From 2-02-FULL-55-14 sp964581115 (GTDB lineage Bacteria; Bacteroidota; Ignavibacteria; UBA10030), in NCBI GenBank assembly GCA_964581115.1, contig CAZOMY010000036.1:1-30050 (forward strand): DNA of 30,050 bases, read 5' to 3'. Each line of letters starts with the position of its first letter. Position 1 is the first letter of the stretch. A program made the translations under genes and the position numbers. Below, piece after piece: positions 1 through 8,179 of the stretch. The notes beneath the pieces were generated by a model. The model had not been told where the DNA came from and searched no databases. It saw only the letters and a program-made list of their open reading frames with translations.

Positions 1-1
1 C

Positions 2-2416
2 GCGGTCCTCACCGCCCTCCCCGGCGCCGGTAAGACCACGCGCATTCCTCTCGCCCTCCTCCACGCCCCGTGGCTGGGCAACCGCCGCATCATCATGCTC
101 GAACCGCGGCGGCTGGCCGCGCGGCGGGCCGCTGAATACATGGCCCGCCAGCTGGGCGAAGCCGTCGGCAAGACCGTCGGCTATCGGATACGGGGCGACG
201 TCAAGGTCGGACGCGACACACGGATCGAGATCGTCACCGAGGGGATCCTGACCCGGATATTGGTCGCGGACCAAGACCTAGCGGGTGTCGGGCTTGTGAT
301 CTTCGACGAATTCCACGAGCGAAGCATCCACGCCGACCTCGGGCTTGCGTTGACGCTGGATCTGCAGACCCACCTTCGGCCCGATCTCAGGATCCTCGTG
401 ATGTCGGCGACGCTTGATACGGCCGCCGTGAGCACCCTCCTCGGCGACGCTCCCGTGATCAAAAGCGAAGGGCGTGTCCATCCTGTTGAGACCGTTCACG
501 CAAACCGCCGCTCCGATGAGCCGCTGGAGACGCGCGTTGCCGATACGGTCCGTCGGGCGCTGGCAACGCATGAAGGGGACGTCTTGGTCTTCCTCCCCGG
601 ACTCCGCGAGATCCGACGAACCGACGAAGCCCTGATGTCGGGGCGACTACCGGATGGGGTCCAGGTCCATCAGTTGTTCGGAGACGCCGGACTTCGTTCT
701 CAACTCGAGGCGCTCGCTCCCGCCCCGGAAGGCGTTCGAAAGGTGATCCTGTCGACGAGCATCGCCGAGACGAGCCTGACGATCGACGGCGTACGCGTAG
801 TCGTCGATGCCGGACTCGCTCGAACGGTCCGTTTCGACCCGAGACGCGGGATGACCGGTCTGGTGACGGTCCCGGTCTCGAAGGCAACGGCTGATCAGCG
901 GCGAGGGCGTGCGGGCCGTCAGGCGCCCGGCGTGTGCTATCGTCTCTGGACCGAGGGCGACCATGTTTCACTTCCCGACTCTCCAACGCCGGAGATCAAA
1001 GCCGCCGACCTGGCTCATCTGGCGCTCGACCTGGCCCGGTGGGGTGATCCGTTCGGCACCGGCCTGCGATTCCTTGATCCGCCCCCTCAAGCCCATCTTC
1101 AGCAGGCCCGCGAACTTCTTCGATCACTCGGAGCGGTCGATCATCGCGGCCCCCTCACCGACCACGGCCGCGCGATGGACGACCTGCCGATCCATCCACG
1201 ACTCGCGCACATGATCCTGAAAGGAAGGGAACGCGGGCTTGGCACCACGGCCTGCCTGCTCGCAGCGATGCTGGAAGAGCGCGACGCCCCGGCGGGACGC
1301 AGCGACGGCGACATCGCCCTCGATGCCCGGTGGCATGCCATGACGCGTGGAAGCGTGGAACGCGGTCTTCGAGAGCGTATTAAAGAACAGGCCGAGCGAT
1401 TGCGCCAGATCGCGGGCATCCAGGATTCGCGAACGAACGACCGGCACCTGGGGTTCTTGCTTGGCCTTGCGTATCCGGACCGCGTCGGACGGAGACGGCC
1501 GGGGACCGAGACATATCAATTGATGGGAGGGTCCGTAGCCACGCTTCCGAGGTCGAGCGCGTTCTCGAAGCACGAATTCCTGGCCATCGGCGACGTTGAC
1601 GGAGCCGGGACGAATGTCAAAGCCTATCTGGCTTCTCCGCTCGAGGCGGCGGAAGTCGAGATCATCTTCGAAGGACTCTGGCAGGATGAAGAGGAAGTAC
1701 GTTGGGACCCGGTCTCGGCCTCGGTGCGGGCTCGAAGGGTGCGAAAGACCGGCTCGCTCATACTTGAGGAACGCCCGATGGAGCCGCGGGGGGAACGCGT
1801 GACCGAGGCGATGGTCGAGGGGATCCGATCGCTGGGTTTGTCGGCGCTTCCGTGGGACCGGTCGTCACGGGGGATCGTCGAACGGAGCGAATGGCTCCGA
1901 CGCGGCGGTCATGCGCCCGAAGACTGGCCGGACCTCTCAGACGAGCGCCTGCTGGATGAGCTCCATGTTTGGTTGGCGCCCTTCCTGGATGGGATATGGA
2001 AGAAGGAGCATCTTGCGCGGCTTGATCTCACCGAGATCCTGCGAAGCCGGTTCACGCATCGACAACTGGTCGAGCTGGACCGACTGGCCCCTTCGCACAT
2101 CGTCGTTCCGAGCGGCTCGAGGATCGCACTCGATTATCGTCCGGGCGAGACGCCCGTGGTGGCTGTAAAGCTTCAAGAGATGTTCGGCGAGACGAGGACC
2201 CCGACGATCGCCGGCGGAAAAGTGAGCCTCGTCGTTCATCTGCTGTCACCAGCCAAGCGCCCTCTGGCCGTGACGCAGGACCTGCCTTCGTTCTGGAAGA
2301 ACACCTACCCGAAGATACGTGTGCAGATGCGGGCTGATTATCCGAAGCATCCGTGGCCGGAGGACCCGCTCACAGCCATCCCAACGAAGAAGACGGTCAA
2401 GAGAAGAAGCCGTTGA
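2..2416 (+). CDS. hrpB: ATP-dependent helicase HrpB (5' end outside window)
   Basis: DEAH/RHA-family superfamily 2 helicase of the HrpB type. The reading frame is open from base 2, so the start codon lies upstream of the window; about 804 residues are visible against roughly 800-820 for the family, so little is missing. Seen: Walker A PGAGKTT at about nt 20-40, motif Ia EPRRLAAR, motif II DEFHERS at nt 305 (DEFH is the usual HrpB variant of DEAH), motif III MSATLD, and motif VI QRRGRAGRQAPG near nt 897. The C-terminal third carries the conserved HrpB-specific region (LPWDRSSRGI, then the basic tail KKTVKRRSR). Family members are nucleic-acid-stimulated ATPases; the cellular role in bacteria is poorly defined. 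The next gene is convergent, with a 147-bp gap holding a long inverted repeat. Confidence 0.95.
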   Translation, partial: AVLTALPGAGKTTRIPLALLHAPWLGNRRIIMLEPRRLAARRAAEYMARQLGEAVGKTVGYRIRGDVKVGRDTRIEIVTEGILTRILVADQDLAGVGLVIFDEFHERSIHADLGLALTLDLQTHLRPDLRILVMSATLDTAAVSTLLGDAPVIKSEGRVHPVETVHANRRSDEPLETRVADTVRRALATHEGDVLVFLPGLREIRRTDEALMSGRLPDGVQVHQLFGDAGLRSQLEALAPAPEGVRKVILSTSIAETSLTIDGVRVVVDAGLARTVRFDPRRGMTGLVTVPVSKATADQRRGRAGRQAPGVCYRLWTEGDHVSLPDSPTPEIKAADLAHLALDLARWGDPFGTGLRFLDPPPQAHLQQARELLRSLGAVDHRGPLTDHGRAMDDLPIHPRLAHMILKGRERGLGTTACLLAAMLEERDAPAGRSDGDIALDARWHAMTRGSVERGLRERIKEQAERLRQIAGIQDSRTNDRHLGFLLGLAYPDRVGRRRPGTETYQLMGGSVATLPRSSAFSKHEFLAIGDVDGAGTNVKAYLASPLEAAEVEIIFEGLWQDEEEVRWDPVSASVRARRVRKTGSLILEERPMEPRGERVTEAMVEGIRSLGLSALPWDRSSRGIVERSEWLRRGGHAPEDWPDLSDERLLDELHVWLAPFLDGIWKKEHLARLDLTEILRSRFTHRQLVELDRLAPSHIVVPSGSRIALDYRPGETPVVAVKLQEMFGETRTPTIAGGKVSLVVHLLSPAKRPLAVTQDLPSFWKNTYPKIRVQMRADYPKHPWPEDPLTAIPTKKTVKRRSR

Positions 2417-2424
2417 GGTCACTG

Positions 2425-2550
2425 CAAGTAAGCAGTATGCAGGCTCACTCCGGCTATGTGCAGGTTGGGATCCTTGAACAAGAACATGTGATCTGTTTCA
2501 ATGGATCTCCGCCTGACCTGTCCCGCAGATACCTGCTTACTGCCTACTTG
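2425..2550. repeat. Long imperfect inverted repeat between convergent genes
   Basis: Left arm 2425-2480 begins caagtaagcagtatgcagg; the reverse complement of right arm 2496-2550 begins caagtaggcagtaagcagg. The arms continue to match, with gaps, through a shared gatcc close to the loop (about 2481-2495). The arms are made of AAGTAAGCAGTA-type words also seen at 6486-6518. It fills nearly the whole gap between hrpB and the convergent M3 peptidase gene, so it could act as a bidirectional transcription terminator, but no clear U-tract follows the stem. The alternative is a decayed repeat element with no function. Confidence 0.65.
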
Positions 2551-2563
2551 TTCTCTCCTTTTC

Positions 2564-4660
2564 CTACATCAATCCTCTCCGCTTCAACAACGGCTCGATC
2601 GCCGGTTTCCGTCCGCGGAACGCCACATACTGCTTCATCGCATCGTTCGTCGCCCCCTTCGCCAGCACGTGTTCGCGGAAAGCCCCTGCCGTCGCCTGGT
2701 CGAACAGCCCTTTCTCCTTGAACGCCTCGAATGCATCGGCGTCAAGAACGGCCGCCCAGATATAATAGTAGTAGCCGGCATCGTACCCACTGCCAGAACC
2801 CCAGATGTGGGCGAAATAGGTGCTGCGGTACCGCACCACGATCTCCGGGATCAGTCCGATCCTCTTCAGTGACGCTCGTTCGAATTCATTCGCATCGACG
2901 ATCGTCGGTTCGGCGAAGGAATGCCAGTCCATGTCGAGGTAACAGGCCGCAAGGTACTCGACCGTCTCGAACCCCTGATTGAACGTGGCGCTCTTCTTGA
3001 TCTTCTCGACCAATGCCGGCGGGATCACTTCGCCCGTCTTGTAATGCTTGGCATACAGCGCCAGCACCTCGGGCTCGAACGCCCAGTTCTCCATGATCTG
3101 CGACGGCAGCTCGATGAAGTCCCAGGGGACCGATAGCGTGCGATAGGTCTGGTCGGACAACAGCGCGTGCAGCGCGTGACCGAACTCATGGAACATCGTG
3201 TTGACCTCATCGGGACTGAGCAACGCCGGCGTATCACCGCTGGGACGCGAGAAGTTGCCGACGTTCGTCACGAGCGGTGTCACCATTTTGCCGTCGCGCC
3301 GTTCTTGCGTTCTGAATCCGCCGCACCAGGCACCCGCCTGCTTGTTCGACCGCGGGAAGTAATCGGTGTACAGAATGCCGACGTGACGGCCGTCCTTCTC
3401 CTTCACTTCGTAGACCGTCACTTCGTCGTTGTATTTCGGAATGTCCTTCCGCTCGACGAATTGCAGTCCGTAGAGCCGCCTGGCCACCTCGAAGATGCCT
3501 TTGCGAACGTTCTCGAGCTCGAAATACGAACGTAGCTCGTTCTCATCGAGGTCGTACTTCGCCTTGCGGATCTTCTCGGCGTAGTACCACCAGTCCCACG
3601 GCTCGATCTGAAAGGTCCCGCCTTCCTGCCGCACCATCGCCTGCATCGCGTCGCGTTCCTTCTTCGCATTCTTCAGCGCCGGGGCCCAGAGCTTGTTGAG
3701 GAGTTCATAGACGGCCTCGGGCGTTTTCGACATGTTCTTCTCCTCCACAAAGTGCGCATGGGTCTTGTAGCCCAACAACTTCGCCCGCTCGGCCCGGAGC
3801 GCCGCCATCTTCGTGATGGTCGACTTGTTGTCGAGCGAGTCGTCGTGATCGCCCTTCGTGATGTAGGCCGTCAGGATCTGTTTGCGTAGCTCCCGGTTCT
3901 TCGCATACTGCAGGAACGGGATCATGCTCGGCTTGTGGATCGTGAACAGCCACTTCCCGTCGAGTTTCGCCTTGGTCGCCGCCTCCGCCGCGCCGGCGAT
4001 GACGCGGTCCGGCAGTCCTTCGAGGTCCTCCTTCTTGTCGATCACCAGCTTGAAACCGTTCGTCGACGCGAGAACGTTCTCGTCGAACTTGACCCCGAGC
4101 ACGGAGATCTCCTCATTGATCTGTCGGAATCGCTCTTTCTTGTCGGCCGGAAGGTTGGCGCCTCCGCGGACGAAGCTCTTGTACATGTCGTCCAGCAGCT
4201 TCGCCTGTTCGTTGTTCAATCCCAGCGAGTCCCGCTGTTCGTACACCGCCTTGATGCGGGCGAATAGCTTTTCGTTCAGGTTGATGTCGTCTTTGTGTTT
4301 CGCCAGAAGGGGTGCAACCTCGCCGGCGATCCTCTGGATCTCGTCGTTCGTGTTGGCGCCCTGCAGGCCGAAGAACACGCCCGACACCTTGTCGAGCAGC
4401 AGACCCGAGCGCTCGTACGCTTCGATCGTGTTGGCGAACGTCGGAGCCTGCGCGTTGGCAACGATGCTGTCGACCTCGGCCTTCTGGGCCTTCATGCCTT
4501 CTTCAAAGGCGGGCATGAAGTGCTCATTCTTGATGAGGTGGAAGGGCGGCGTTTCGAACGGCGTGGAGTAAGCAGTCAGGAAGGGATTCATGGATTTCTG
4601 ATCTCGTGAACAGGAGAGTCCCGTAAGGGCAAGAACAGAGAACAGGAGGAGTCGTTTCAT
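2564..4660 (-). CDS. dcp: M3 family peptidyl-dipeptidase, probable lipoprotein
   Basis: Zinc metallopeptidase of family M3 (Dcp/oligopeptidase A group), which trims C-terminal dipeptides or cleaves short peptides. The 698-residue length fits Dcp. The zinc site HEFGH lies at residues 491-495 and the third ligand is probably E517 in DFIELPSQ, followed by the family-typical QIMENW; GYYYYIWAAVLDADAF near the C-terminus is also typical of Dcp. I chose the ATG at 4660 rather than the one 27 bp upstream because it gives a clean export signal, MKRLLLFSVLALTGLSC, with an imperfect lipobox (Gly at -3) ending in Cys17, and has AGGA upstream. It is therefore probably anchored in the envelope and acts on periplasmic peptides. 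It is followed on the same strand, upstream, by ppa, but a terminator-like hairpin separates them. Confidence 0.93.
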   Translation of the reverse strand: MKRLLLFSVLALTGLSCSRDQKSMNPFLTAYSTPFETPPFHLIKNEHFMPAFEEGMKAQKAEVDSIVANAQAPTFANTIEAYERSGLLLDKVSGVFFGLQGANTNDEIQRIAGEVAPLLAKHKDDINLNEKLFARIKAVYEQRDSLGLNNEQAKLLDDMYKSFVRGGANLPADKKERFRQINEEISVLGVKFDENVLASTNGFKLVIDKKEDLEGLPDRVIAGAAEAATKAKLDGKWLFTIHKPSMIPFLQYAKNRELRKQILTAYITKGDHDDSLDNKSTITKMAALRAERAKLLGYKTHAHFVEEKNMSKTPEAVYELLNKLWAPALKNAKKERDAMQAMVRQEGGTFQIEPWDWWYYAEKIRKAKYDLDENELRSYFELENVRKGIFEVARRLYGLQFVERKDIPKYNDEVTVYEVKEKDGRHVGILYTDYFPRSNKQAGAWCGGFRTQERRDGKMVTPLVTNVGNFSRPSGDTPALLSPDEVNTMFHEFGHALHALLSDQTYRTLSVPWDFIELPSQIMENWAFEPEVLALYAKHYKTGEVIPPALVEKIKKSATFNQGFETVEYLAACYLDMDWHSFAEPTIVDANEFERASLKRIGLIPEIVVRYRSTYFAHIWGSGSGYDAGYYYYIWAAVLDADAFEAFKEKGLFDQATAGAFREHVLAKGATNDAMKQYVAFRGRKPAIEPLLKRRGLM

Positions 4661-4687
4661 GGTGAGGTCCTGGAGAATGGCGGGCAA

Positions 4688-4752
4688 GCACGAAATGCTA
4701 CTCTCGAAATGCTAAACAAGCTCGAAGCCCGAATGAACAAGCTCCAATGCCG
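4688..4752. repeat. Short degenerate direct repeats upstream of the M3 peptidase gene
   Basis: The decamer cgaaatgcta occurs at 4691-4700 and 4705-4714, and aacaagctc occurs at 4715-4723 and 4736-4744, giving a word-like block of the same kind as other gap repeats here. It lies just upstream of the M3 peptidase start, in its probable promoter/leader region. No promoter is recognisable in it. Confidence 0.5.
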
Positions 4753-4822
4753 ATGGTGCGACGATGCGAAGGACAAACTACGCGGACATCGGGGGAAGAG
4801 CAAACGGCCAAGTATCAGTCTT

Positions 4823-4870
4823 GCGACAAAGAGGCAAATGGCAACCTACTTGAAGGTTGCTTCTTGCCTC
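4823..4870 (-). terminator. Probable Rho-independent terminator of ppa
   Basis: A symmetric stem-loop at 4831-4870: GAGGCAA, 3-nt bulge, GCAACCT, loop acttga, AGGTTGC, 3-nt bulge, TTGCCTC. Both stem segments pair perfectly. Read on the minus strand, the stem is followed by TTTGTCG, a short T-rich stretch, and it lies about 50 bp after the ppa stop codon. The T-run is short, so termination strength is uncertain. Confidence 0.6.
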
Positions 4871-4911
4871 TTGCCGATTTATTGAGGTGTGCTCGTTGCG
4901 GTTTGCTGTTT

Positions 4912-4928
4912 CGGAGCGTTACGCTCCG
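4912..4928. other. Perfect palindrome enclosing the ppa stop codon
   Basis: The sequence cggagcgttacgctccg has a 7-bp perfect stem around the trinucleotide tta, which is the TAA stop codon of ppa on the minus strand. It could fold in RNA as a tight hairpin straddling the end of the coding region. It resembles other short palindromes with three-base centres at 17321, 17399, 24983 and 28472. Confidence 0.6.
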
Positions 4929-5530
4929 TAGATGTCCTTGTAGTCCGAAACTGCGGCCTGCACAAGCGCTTCAGCCCGTTCCCGCCCGTAGGTCTGCTCG
5001 ATCGACACCTGCGCCGGCTCGCCGGGGATCAGTTTGTACGTCGCGAAGTAGTGGCGAAGACGCTCGATCATGATCTCGGGGATATCGGAAATATCGTGGG
5101 CATCGGCCCAGAACCGGTCGTTGTCGAGAACGGCGATGATCTTGTCGTCGGCTTCGCCGTGGTCGATCATCAGGATGCCGCCAACGACACGGGCCGGCAG
5201 GATCACCTCGCCGCGGCTGATGGGCCGCTCAGTCAGCACGCAGATGTCGAGCGGGTCGCCGTCGCCTTTCGTCGTCTTCTTCGAAATGGCGCCGACGCGT
5301 GGACCGCAAAGGGTACGGGGAATGAACCCATACAACGACGGATGCTGCGACGAGCTCCGCTGAGGCCGGTCAACACGCAGATAGCCGGTGGTCTTGTCCA
5401 CCTCATACTTCATCAGGTCGAACGGCGTGATCTCGATGAAGGCGTTGACGGTCTGCGGAGGCTTGGGACCGACCTCAAGCCCGTGCCAAGGATGTGGACG
5501 CCAGCGATAGAAGGGTTCGGGGAAGGACAT
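4919..5530 (-). CDS. ppa: Inorganic pyrophosphatase (family I)
   Basis: Soluble cytoplasmic pyrophosphatase hydrolysing diphosphate to two phosphates, which pulls biosynthetic reactions forward. The family I signature DGDPLDI is at residues 90-96 with metal-binding D90, D92 and D95; further conserved elements are the YxVDK segment near residue 42, the PSLYGFIPRTLCG stretch and the IPGEPAQ-type region near the end. The ATG at 5530 gives 203 residues and starts MSFPEPFYRW, with GAGG about 12 bp upstream; an ATG 84 bp further up would add a Cys/Trp-rich extension that looks non-coding and overlaps the gap repeats. It is apparently monocistronic: a terminator-like hairpin lies downstream and a repeat-filled gap upstream. 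Confidence 0.95.
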   Translation of the reverse strand: MSFPEPFYRWRPHPWHGLEVGPKPPQTVNAFIEITPFDLMKYEVDKTTGYLRVDRPQRSSSQHPSLYGFIPRTLCGPRVGAISKKTTKGDGDPLDICVLTERPISRGEVILPARVVGGILMIDHGEADDKIIAVLDNDRFWADAHDISDIPEIMIERLRHYFATYKLIPGEPAQVSIEQTYGRERAEALVQAAVSDYKDIYGA

Positions 5531-5563
5531 GGGAGAAGCCTCAGGACAACACGGTGAGAAACG

Positions 5564-5669
5564 ATCCAAACATGCCAAACGTTCAAATCTCCAAACAAAT
5601 CGCCAAACCATCAAATATCGAAACCCACACCCCCTCGCTTTCGCTCGGGGTCTTCGACTTCAGGTGTGG
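5564..5669. repeat. CCAAA word-repeat block with adjoining CG-rich near-palindrome
   Basis: From 5564 to about 5625, ccaaac or caaat words recur at roughly 7-12 base spacing. The segment ctccaaacaaatcgccaaa at 5589-5607 matches 18955-18973 at 18 of 19 bases. It is followed at 5631-5650 by cccctcgctttcgctcgggg, a near-palindrome of the type also seen at 17432-17453, flanked by ccacacc (5624-5630) and ggtgtgg (5663-5669), which can pair. The block fills the gap between ppa and the PAP2 gene; nothing else is recognised there. Confidence 0.7.
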
Positions 5670-5760
5670 TGCAAAAGACCTGCCACCTCCGTCGCCCTTC
5701 TCCCGACTCCCCATGCGGGAGCCGCACGAGGTCAGGCGGGGCCTCCGGACATCATCCCAT

Positions 5761-6546
5761 TCACAGCGCGATCCTGAGCGTCACCATCGGCGGAGGGGCT
5801 GAAGGGCTGAGGAGGCCCCCGGCGGCCTGACGCTCGTGCAACTGCGGCACCGCGTAACCGACGGCTGCTCCGACGATGAATCCCACGGCGACATCGCTCG
5901 GGAAATGCATGCCGGACAAGATGCGCAACGCCCCGGACGTCAGGCCGATCGCCGCTCCGCCGACCCACAGCAATCTCGCCGCCGTCGTGCCCGGACGGTA
6001 CGCGTCGTAAACGGTTGCCAAGAAGATCCCCGCGGCCGTCCCGACGGTTGTATGACCGCTGAAGAACGAACGCTTCATCTCCACCCGCGTGCGTTCTTCA
6101 AGAGGAGCCTCATCGTTGTACGCCAACGGACGGATCCTTCCCATCGCCTTCGTGTATTGCGGCAATGAACTCGCCAGGACGAGCGTCTGCAGGTACATTC
6201 CCATCAGGTCGCCGTAGTCGTGCTTGAACTCCGCCAGCACCAGTACTGGAGCGAGAACGGCGAGTCCGACCGTGATGTCGCTGGCCGTCCTGACCGCGGG
6301 AGACCAGAACATCGTCGCTGGACGGTCGAAGACCGGAACCTTGGCGCGGTCGAGTGCCGCCAAGTCGGTCAACGTCAGCCCGCTGGTATCCGAACGGAAT
6401 GCGATCAGCCCCCCCGCCGCCACGCCGACCGTCACCGGCGTCAGCCAGGCGTCGGGGTCGGAGCCCAGGGTGAAGCGGGACTGGGGGAAGCAGTAGGAAG
6501 TAGTAAGTAATAAGTAGAAAGACAGAAGTTCGACAGAACGCTTCAT
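5761..6546 (-). CDS. PAP2 family phosphatase, exported/membrane
   Basis: Type 2 phosphatidic acid phosphatase-like protein of 261 residues; such enzymes remove phosphate from lipid phosphates or undecaprenyl diphosphate at the outer face of the membrane. The three PAP2 motifs are visible: GRIRP at residues 136-140, FSGH at 162-165, and R208-x5-H214-x3-D218. The usual lysine of motif one is displaced: aligned on GRxRP the position is Thr, with Lys one residue later. Several hydrophobic segments (about 37-50, 91-106, 168-180, 195-207, 219-233) fit the fold. The ATG at 6546 is preceded by AGGAG. The N-terminal hydrophobic stretch FYLLLTTSYCF is encoded by a DNA word-repeat (see 6486-6518). The physiological substrate is unknown. 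Confidence 0.88.
   Translation of the reverse strand: MKRSVELLSFYLLLTTSYCFPQSRFTLGSDPDAWLTPVTVGVAAGGLIAFRSDTSGLTLTDLAALDRAKVPVFDRPATMFWSPAVRTASDITVGLAVLAPVLVLAEFKHDYGDLMGMYLQTLVLASSLPQYTKAMGRIRPLAYNDEAPLEERTRVEMKRSFFSGHTTVGTAAGIFLATVYDAYRPGTTAARLLWVGGAAIGLTSGALRILSGMHFPSDVAVGFIVGAAVGYAVPQLHERQAAGGLLSPSAPPPMVTLRIAL
6486..6518. repeat. AAGTAGTAAGTAA word-repeat inside the PAP2 signal sequence
   Basis: The run ggaagcagtaggaagtag followed by taagtaataagtaga consists of GTAA/GTAG words, related to the AAGTAAGCAGTA words at 2425-2550. It lies wholly within the PAP2 coding sequence and encodes the hydrophobic core of its N-terminal signal on the opposite strand. Confidence 0.65.
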
Positions 6547-6749
6547 CGCGCTCCTTTCGAGGCACAACTGTTCACGTTCCGCCTTCCGTTCTGGTCAGTC
6601 TGGAGCATGTCGATGATCATCATGCCATCCCTGCGCACCTTCGTCCAACACGCCAATCGATCGTCGGTACGTTTGAAATTCGCCAATTCCGCCGCGGGAT
6701 GCAAAGTGTTGCGAACTTTCCATATTCTCTTGCAAAGGAGACGATCACG

Positions 6750-7619
6750 ATGAGATCTCGAACCCGGCTCCGGCTGACTGGAGCGGCTCTTGGACTGATG
6801 TTGGCACCCCGCCTGCTCCTCGCACAGACGACCGTGCAGGACAGTCTGCTCGCCGCTTCGCTCGGAAAGATGATGCGCTTTGTCGTGGTACTTCCGGCCC
6901 ATCTCGACAGCTCGCGTTCATGGCCGGGCATGATCCTCCTTCACGGGTTCAACGGGCGAGAAACCGATTGGTCATGCTTCACGCCCTTGTCGGAGATGGC
7001 CTCGGGTCTTCCGCTGGTGATCGTGATGCCTGAAGGCAACAGCGCATGGTATGCGAACTCAGCGACGGTGCCGGAGGAGCGGTACGAAGACTACATCATG
7101 CAAGACCTGCGCACGACGATCGCCCGGCGGTACGGGGTCGACACCACCCGCTTGTCCATCGGAGGATTGTCGATGGGCGGATACGGCGCGCTGACGCTCG
7201 CCTTGCGGCATCCGCGGCAGTTCCAATTCGTCGCGCCCTTCAGTTCATCGCTCGACATCCCTATGGAGATCCCCCTGTTGGAACGGCACGGCCGACAGGG
7301 AATGCGTCCTGAGCTCGAGCGCGCATTCGGCTCCAGCCGGTCGGCTACCTGGACCGCTTACGACCCCTTCACGCTGGCATCCGCCGTCGACACCGCAGGC
7401 GCGCCCTACTTCTACATCGCCACGGGTATTCAGGATGAATTCCGGGAGCGTCTGGCGTACCATCGCCGATTGATCGAGATCTTTCAACGGCGCGGATTCC
7501 GGTACGAGTACCACGAATCTCCCGGACGGCACGATTGGACATACTGGAGACGCGCATTGCGGGGCGCCCTGCAAGCGTGGTCCGAGCGTGCAGGATCCGA
7601 TCCTCAGGGTGTTCGGTGA
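6750..7619 (+). CDS. Secreted esterase, esterase D/antigen 85-like alpha/beta hydrolase
   Basis: Alpha/beta hydrolase of the putative esterase family (PF00756), 289 residues. Seen: signal peptide MRSRTRLRL...LLLAQ with cleavage near residue 25; oxyanion region LLHGFNG at 64-69; nucleophile elbow GGLSMGGYGAL with Ser141; probable acid Asp229 in the strand ATGIQDE; and catalytic His261 in GRHDWTYWR, a hallmark of this family. The ATG at 6750 follows AAGGAG by 9 bases; an ATG 51 bp upstream lacks a ribosome site and would mask the signal peptide. It probably hydrolyses acyl or feruloyl-type esters outside the cytoplasm; the substrate cannot be told. Divergent from the PAP2 gene across a 203-bp gap in which I see no clear promoter motif, and five bases ahead of the next gene. 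Confidence 0.9.
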   Translation: MRSRTRLRLTGAALGLMLAPRLLLAQTTVQDSLLAASLGKMMRFVVVLPAHLDSSRSWPGMILLHGFNGRETDWSCFTPLSEMASGLPLVIVMPEGNSAWYANSATVPEERYEDYIMQDLRTTIARRYGVDTTRLSIGGLSMGGYGALTLALRHPRQFQFVAPFSSSLDIPMEIPLLERHGRQGMRPELERAFGSSRSATWTAYDPFTLASAVDTAGAPYFYIATGIQDEFRERLAYHRRLIEIFQRRGFRYEYHESPGRHDWTYWRRALRGALQAWSERAGSDPQGVR

Positions 7620-7624
7620 GTAAG

Positions 7625-8137
7625 ATGGAAGCGGCACCCACACCATTTCCTACACCGTCCTCCCCATCTGGTACATCAAAGCCAGTCAAGGTGAGAGCGT
7701 ATGCATGGACCGCAATCCAGTATTCGCTGCTGCTTGTTCTCGGATTCGGAGGCCAACTACCCTTCCCTTCAACGAGATCAGTGGCATCGATCCTTGGCTG
7801 GACCGCGATCGCTGGTGCGGGTTTGCTCACGCTCTGGGCCTTGTGGGCATTTCGCGCAACGCGTCTTCATCTGACGCCGTTGGTCAGAGAAGGCGGCTCA
7901 CTCATCGTCACAGGGCCGTATCGATGGGTGCGGCATCCGATGTACTCCGCCGTCCTGCTTTTGTCGGCAGGGCTGGTCCTCCTCGACCCTGCGTGGATCC
8001 GGATCGGCGCAGCAGCGTTGATGGTGCCGGCGTTGGCAGGCAAGATGGCGGTCGAAGAGAAACTGTTGAAGCAGGCCTATCCTGAGTACGACAAACACGC
8101 ACAGCGTACGAAGCGCTGTATCCCCGGCGTGTGGTGA
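7625..8137 (+). CDS. Isoprenylcysteine methyltransferase-like membrane protein
   Basis: A 170-residue integral membrane protein with hydrophobic segments at about 29-43, 56-76, 106-120 and 127-141. The motif GPYRWVRHPMYSAVLLL (residues 97-113) and the ending YPEYDKHAQRTKRCIPG match the ICMT/phospholipid methyltransferase superfamily, whose members use S-adenosylmethionine to methylate lipid-linked or thiol substrates in the membrane. The bacterial substrate is generally unknown. I prefer the ATG at 7625, six bases after the esterase stop codon, to a longer in-frame start inside the esterase gene; GGTGAG upstream is a weak ribosome site. Close spacing suggests co-transcription with the esterase. 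Confidence 0.82.
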   Translation: MEAAPTPFPTPSSPSGTSKPVKVRAYAWTAIQYSLLLVLGFGGQLPFPSTRSVASILGWTAIAGAGLLTLWALWAFRATRLHLTPLVREGGSLIVTGPYRWVRHPMYSAVLLLSAGLVLLDPAWIRIGAAALMVPALAGKMAVEEKLLKQAYPEYDKHAQRTKRCIPGVW

Positions 8138-8179
8138 TATTCCCTCTCGAGGGGCAACCGCTCAAGGCGCGGCAGGCGG

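Noticed and set aside
4565..4590. A gtaagcagtcagg word inside the M3 peptidase gene resembling the AAGTAAGCAGTA repeat
   Set aside because: It encodes the NPFLTAYSTP stretch that is conserved in M3 dipeptidyl carboxypeptidases, so the likeness is probably chance.
8101..8119. Stem-loop acagcg/cgctgt as a terminator for the methyltransferase gene
   Set aside because: It lies inside the coding sequence before the stop codon and has no following T-run.
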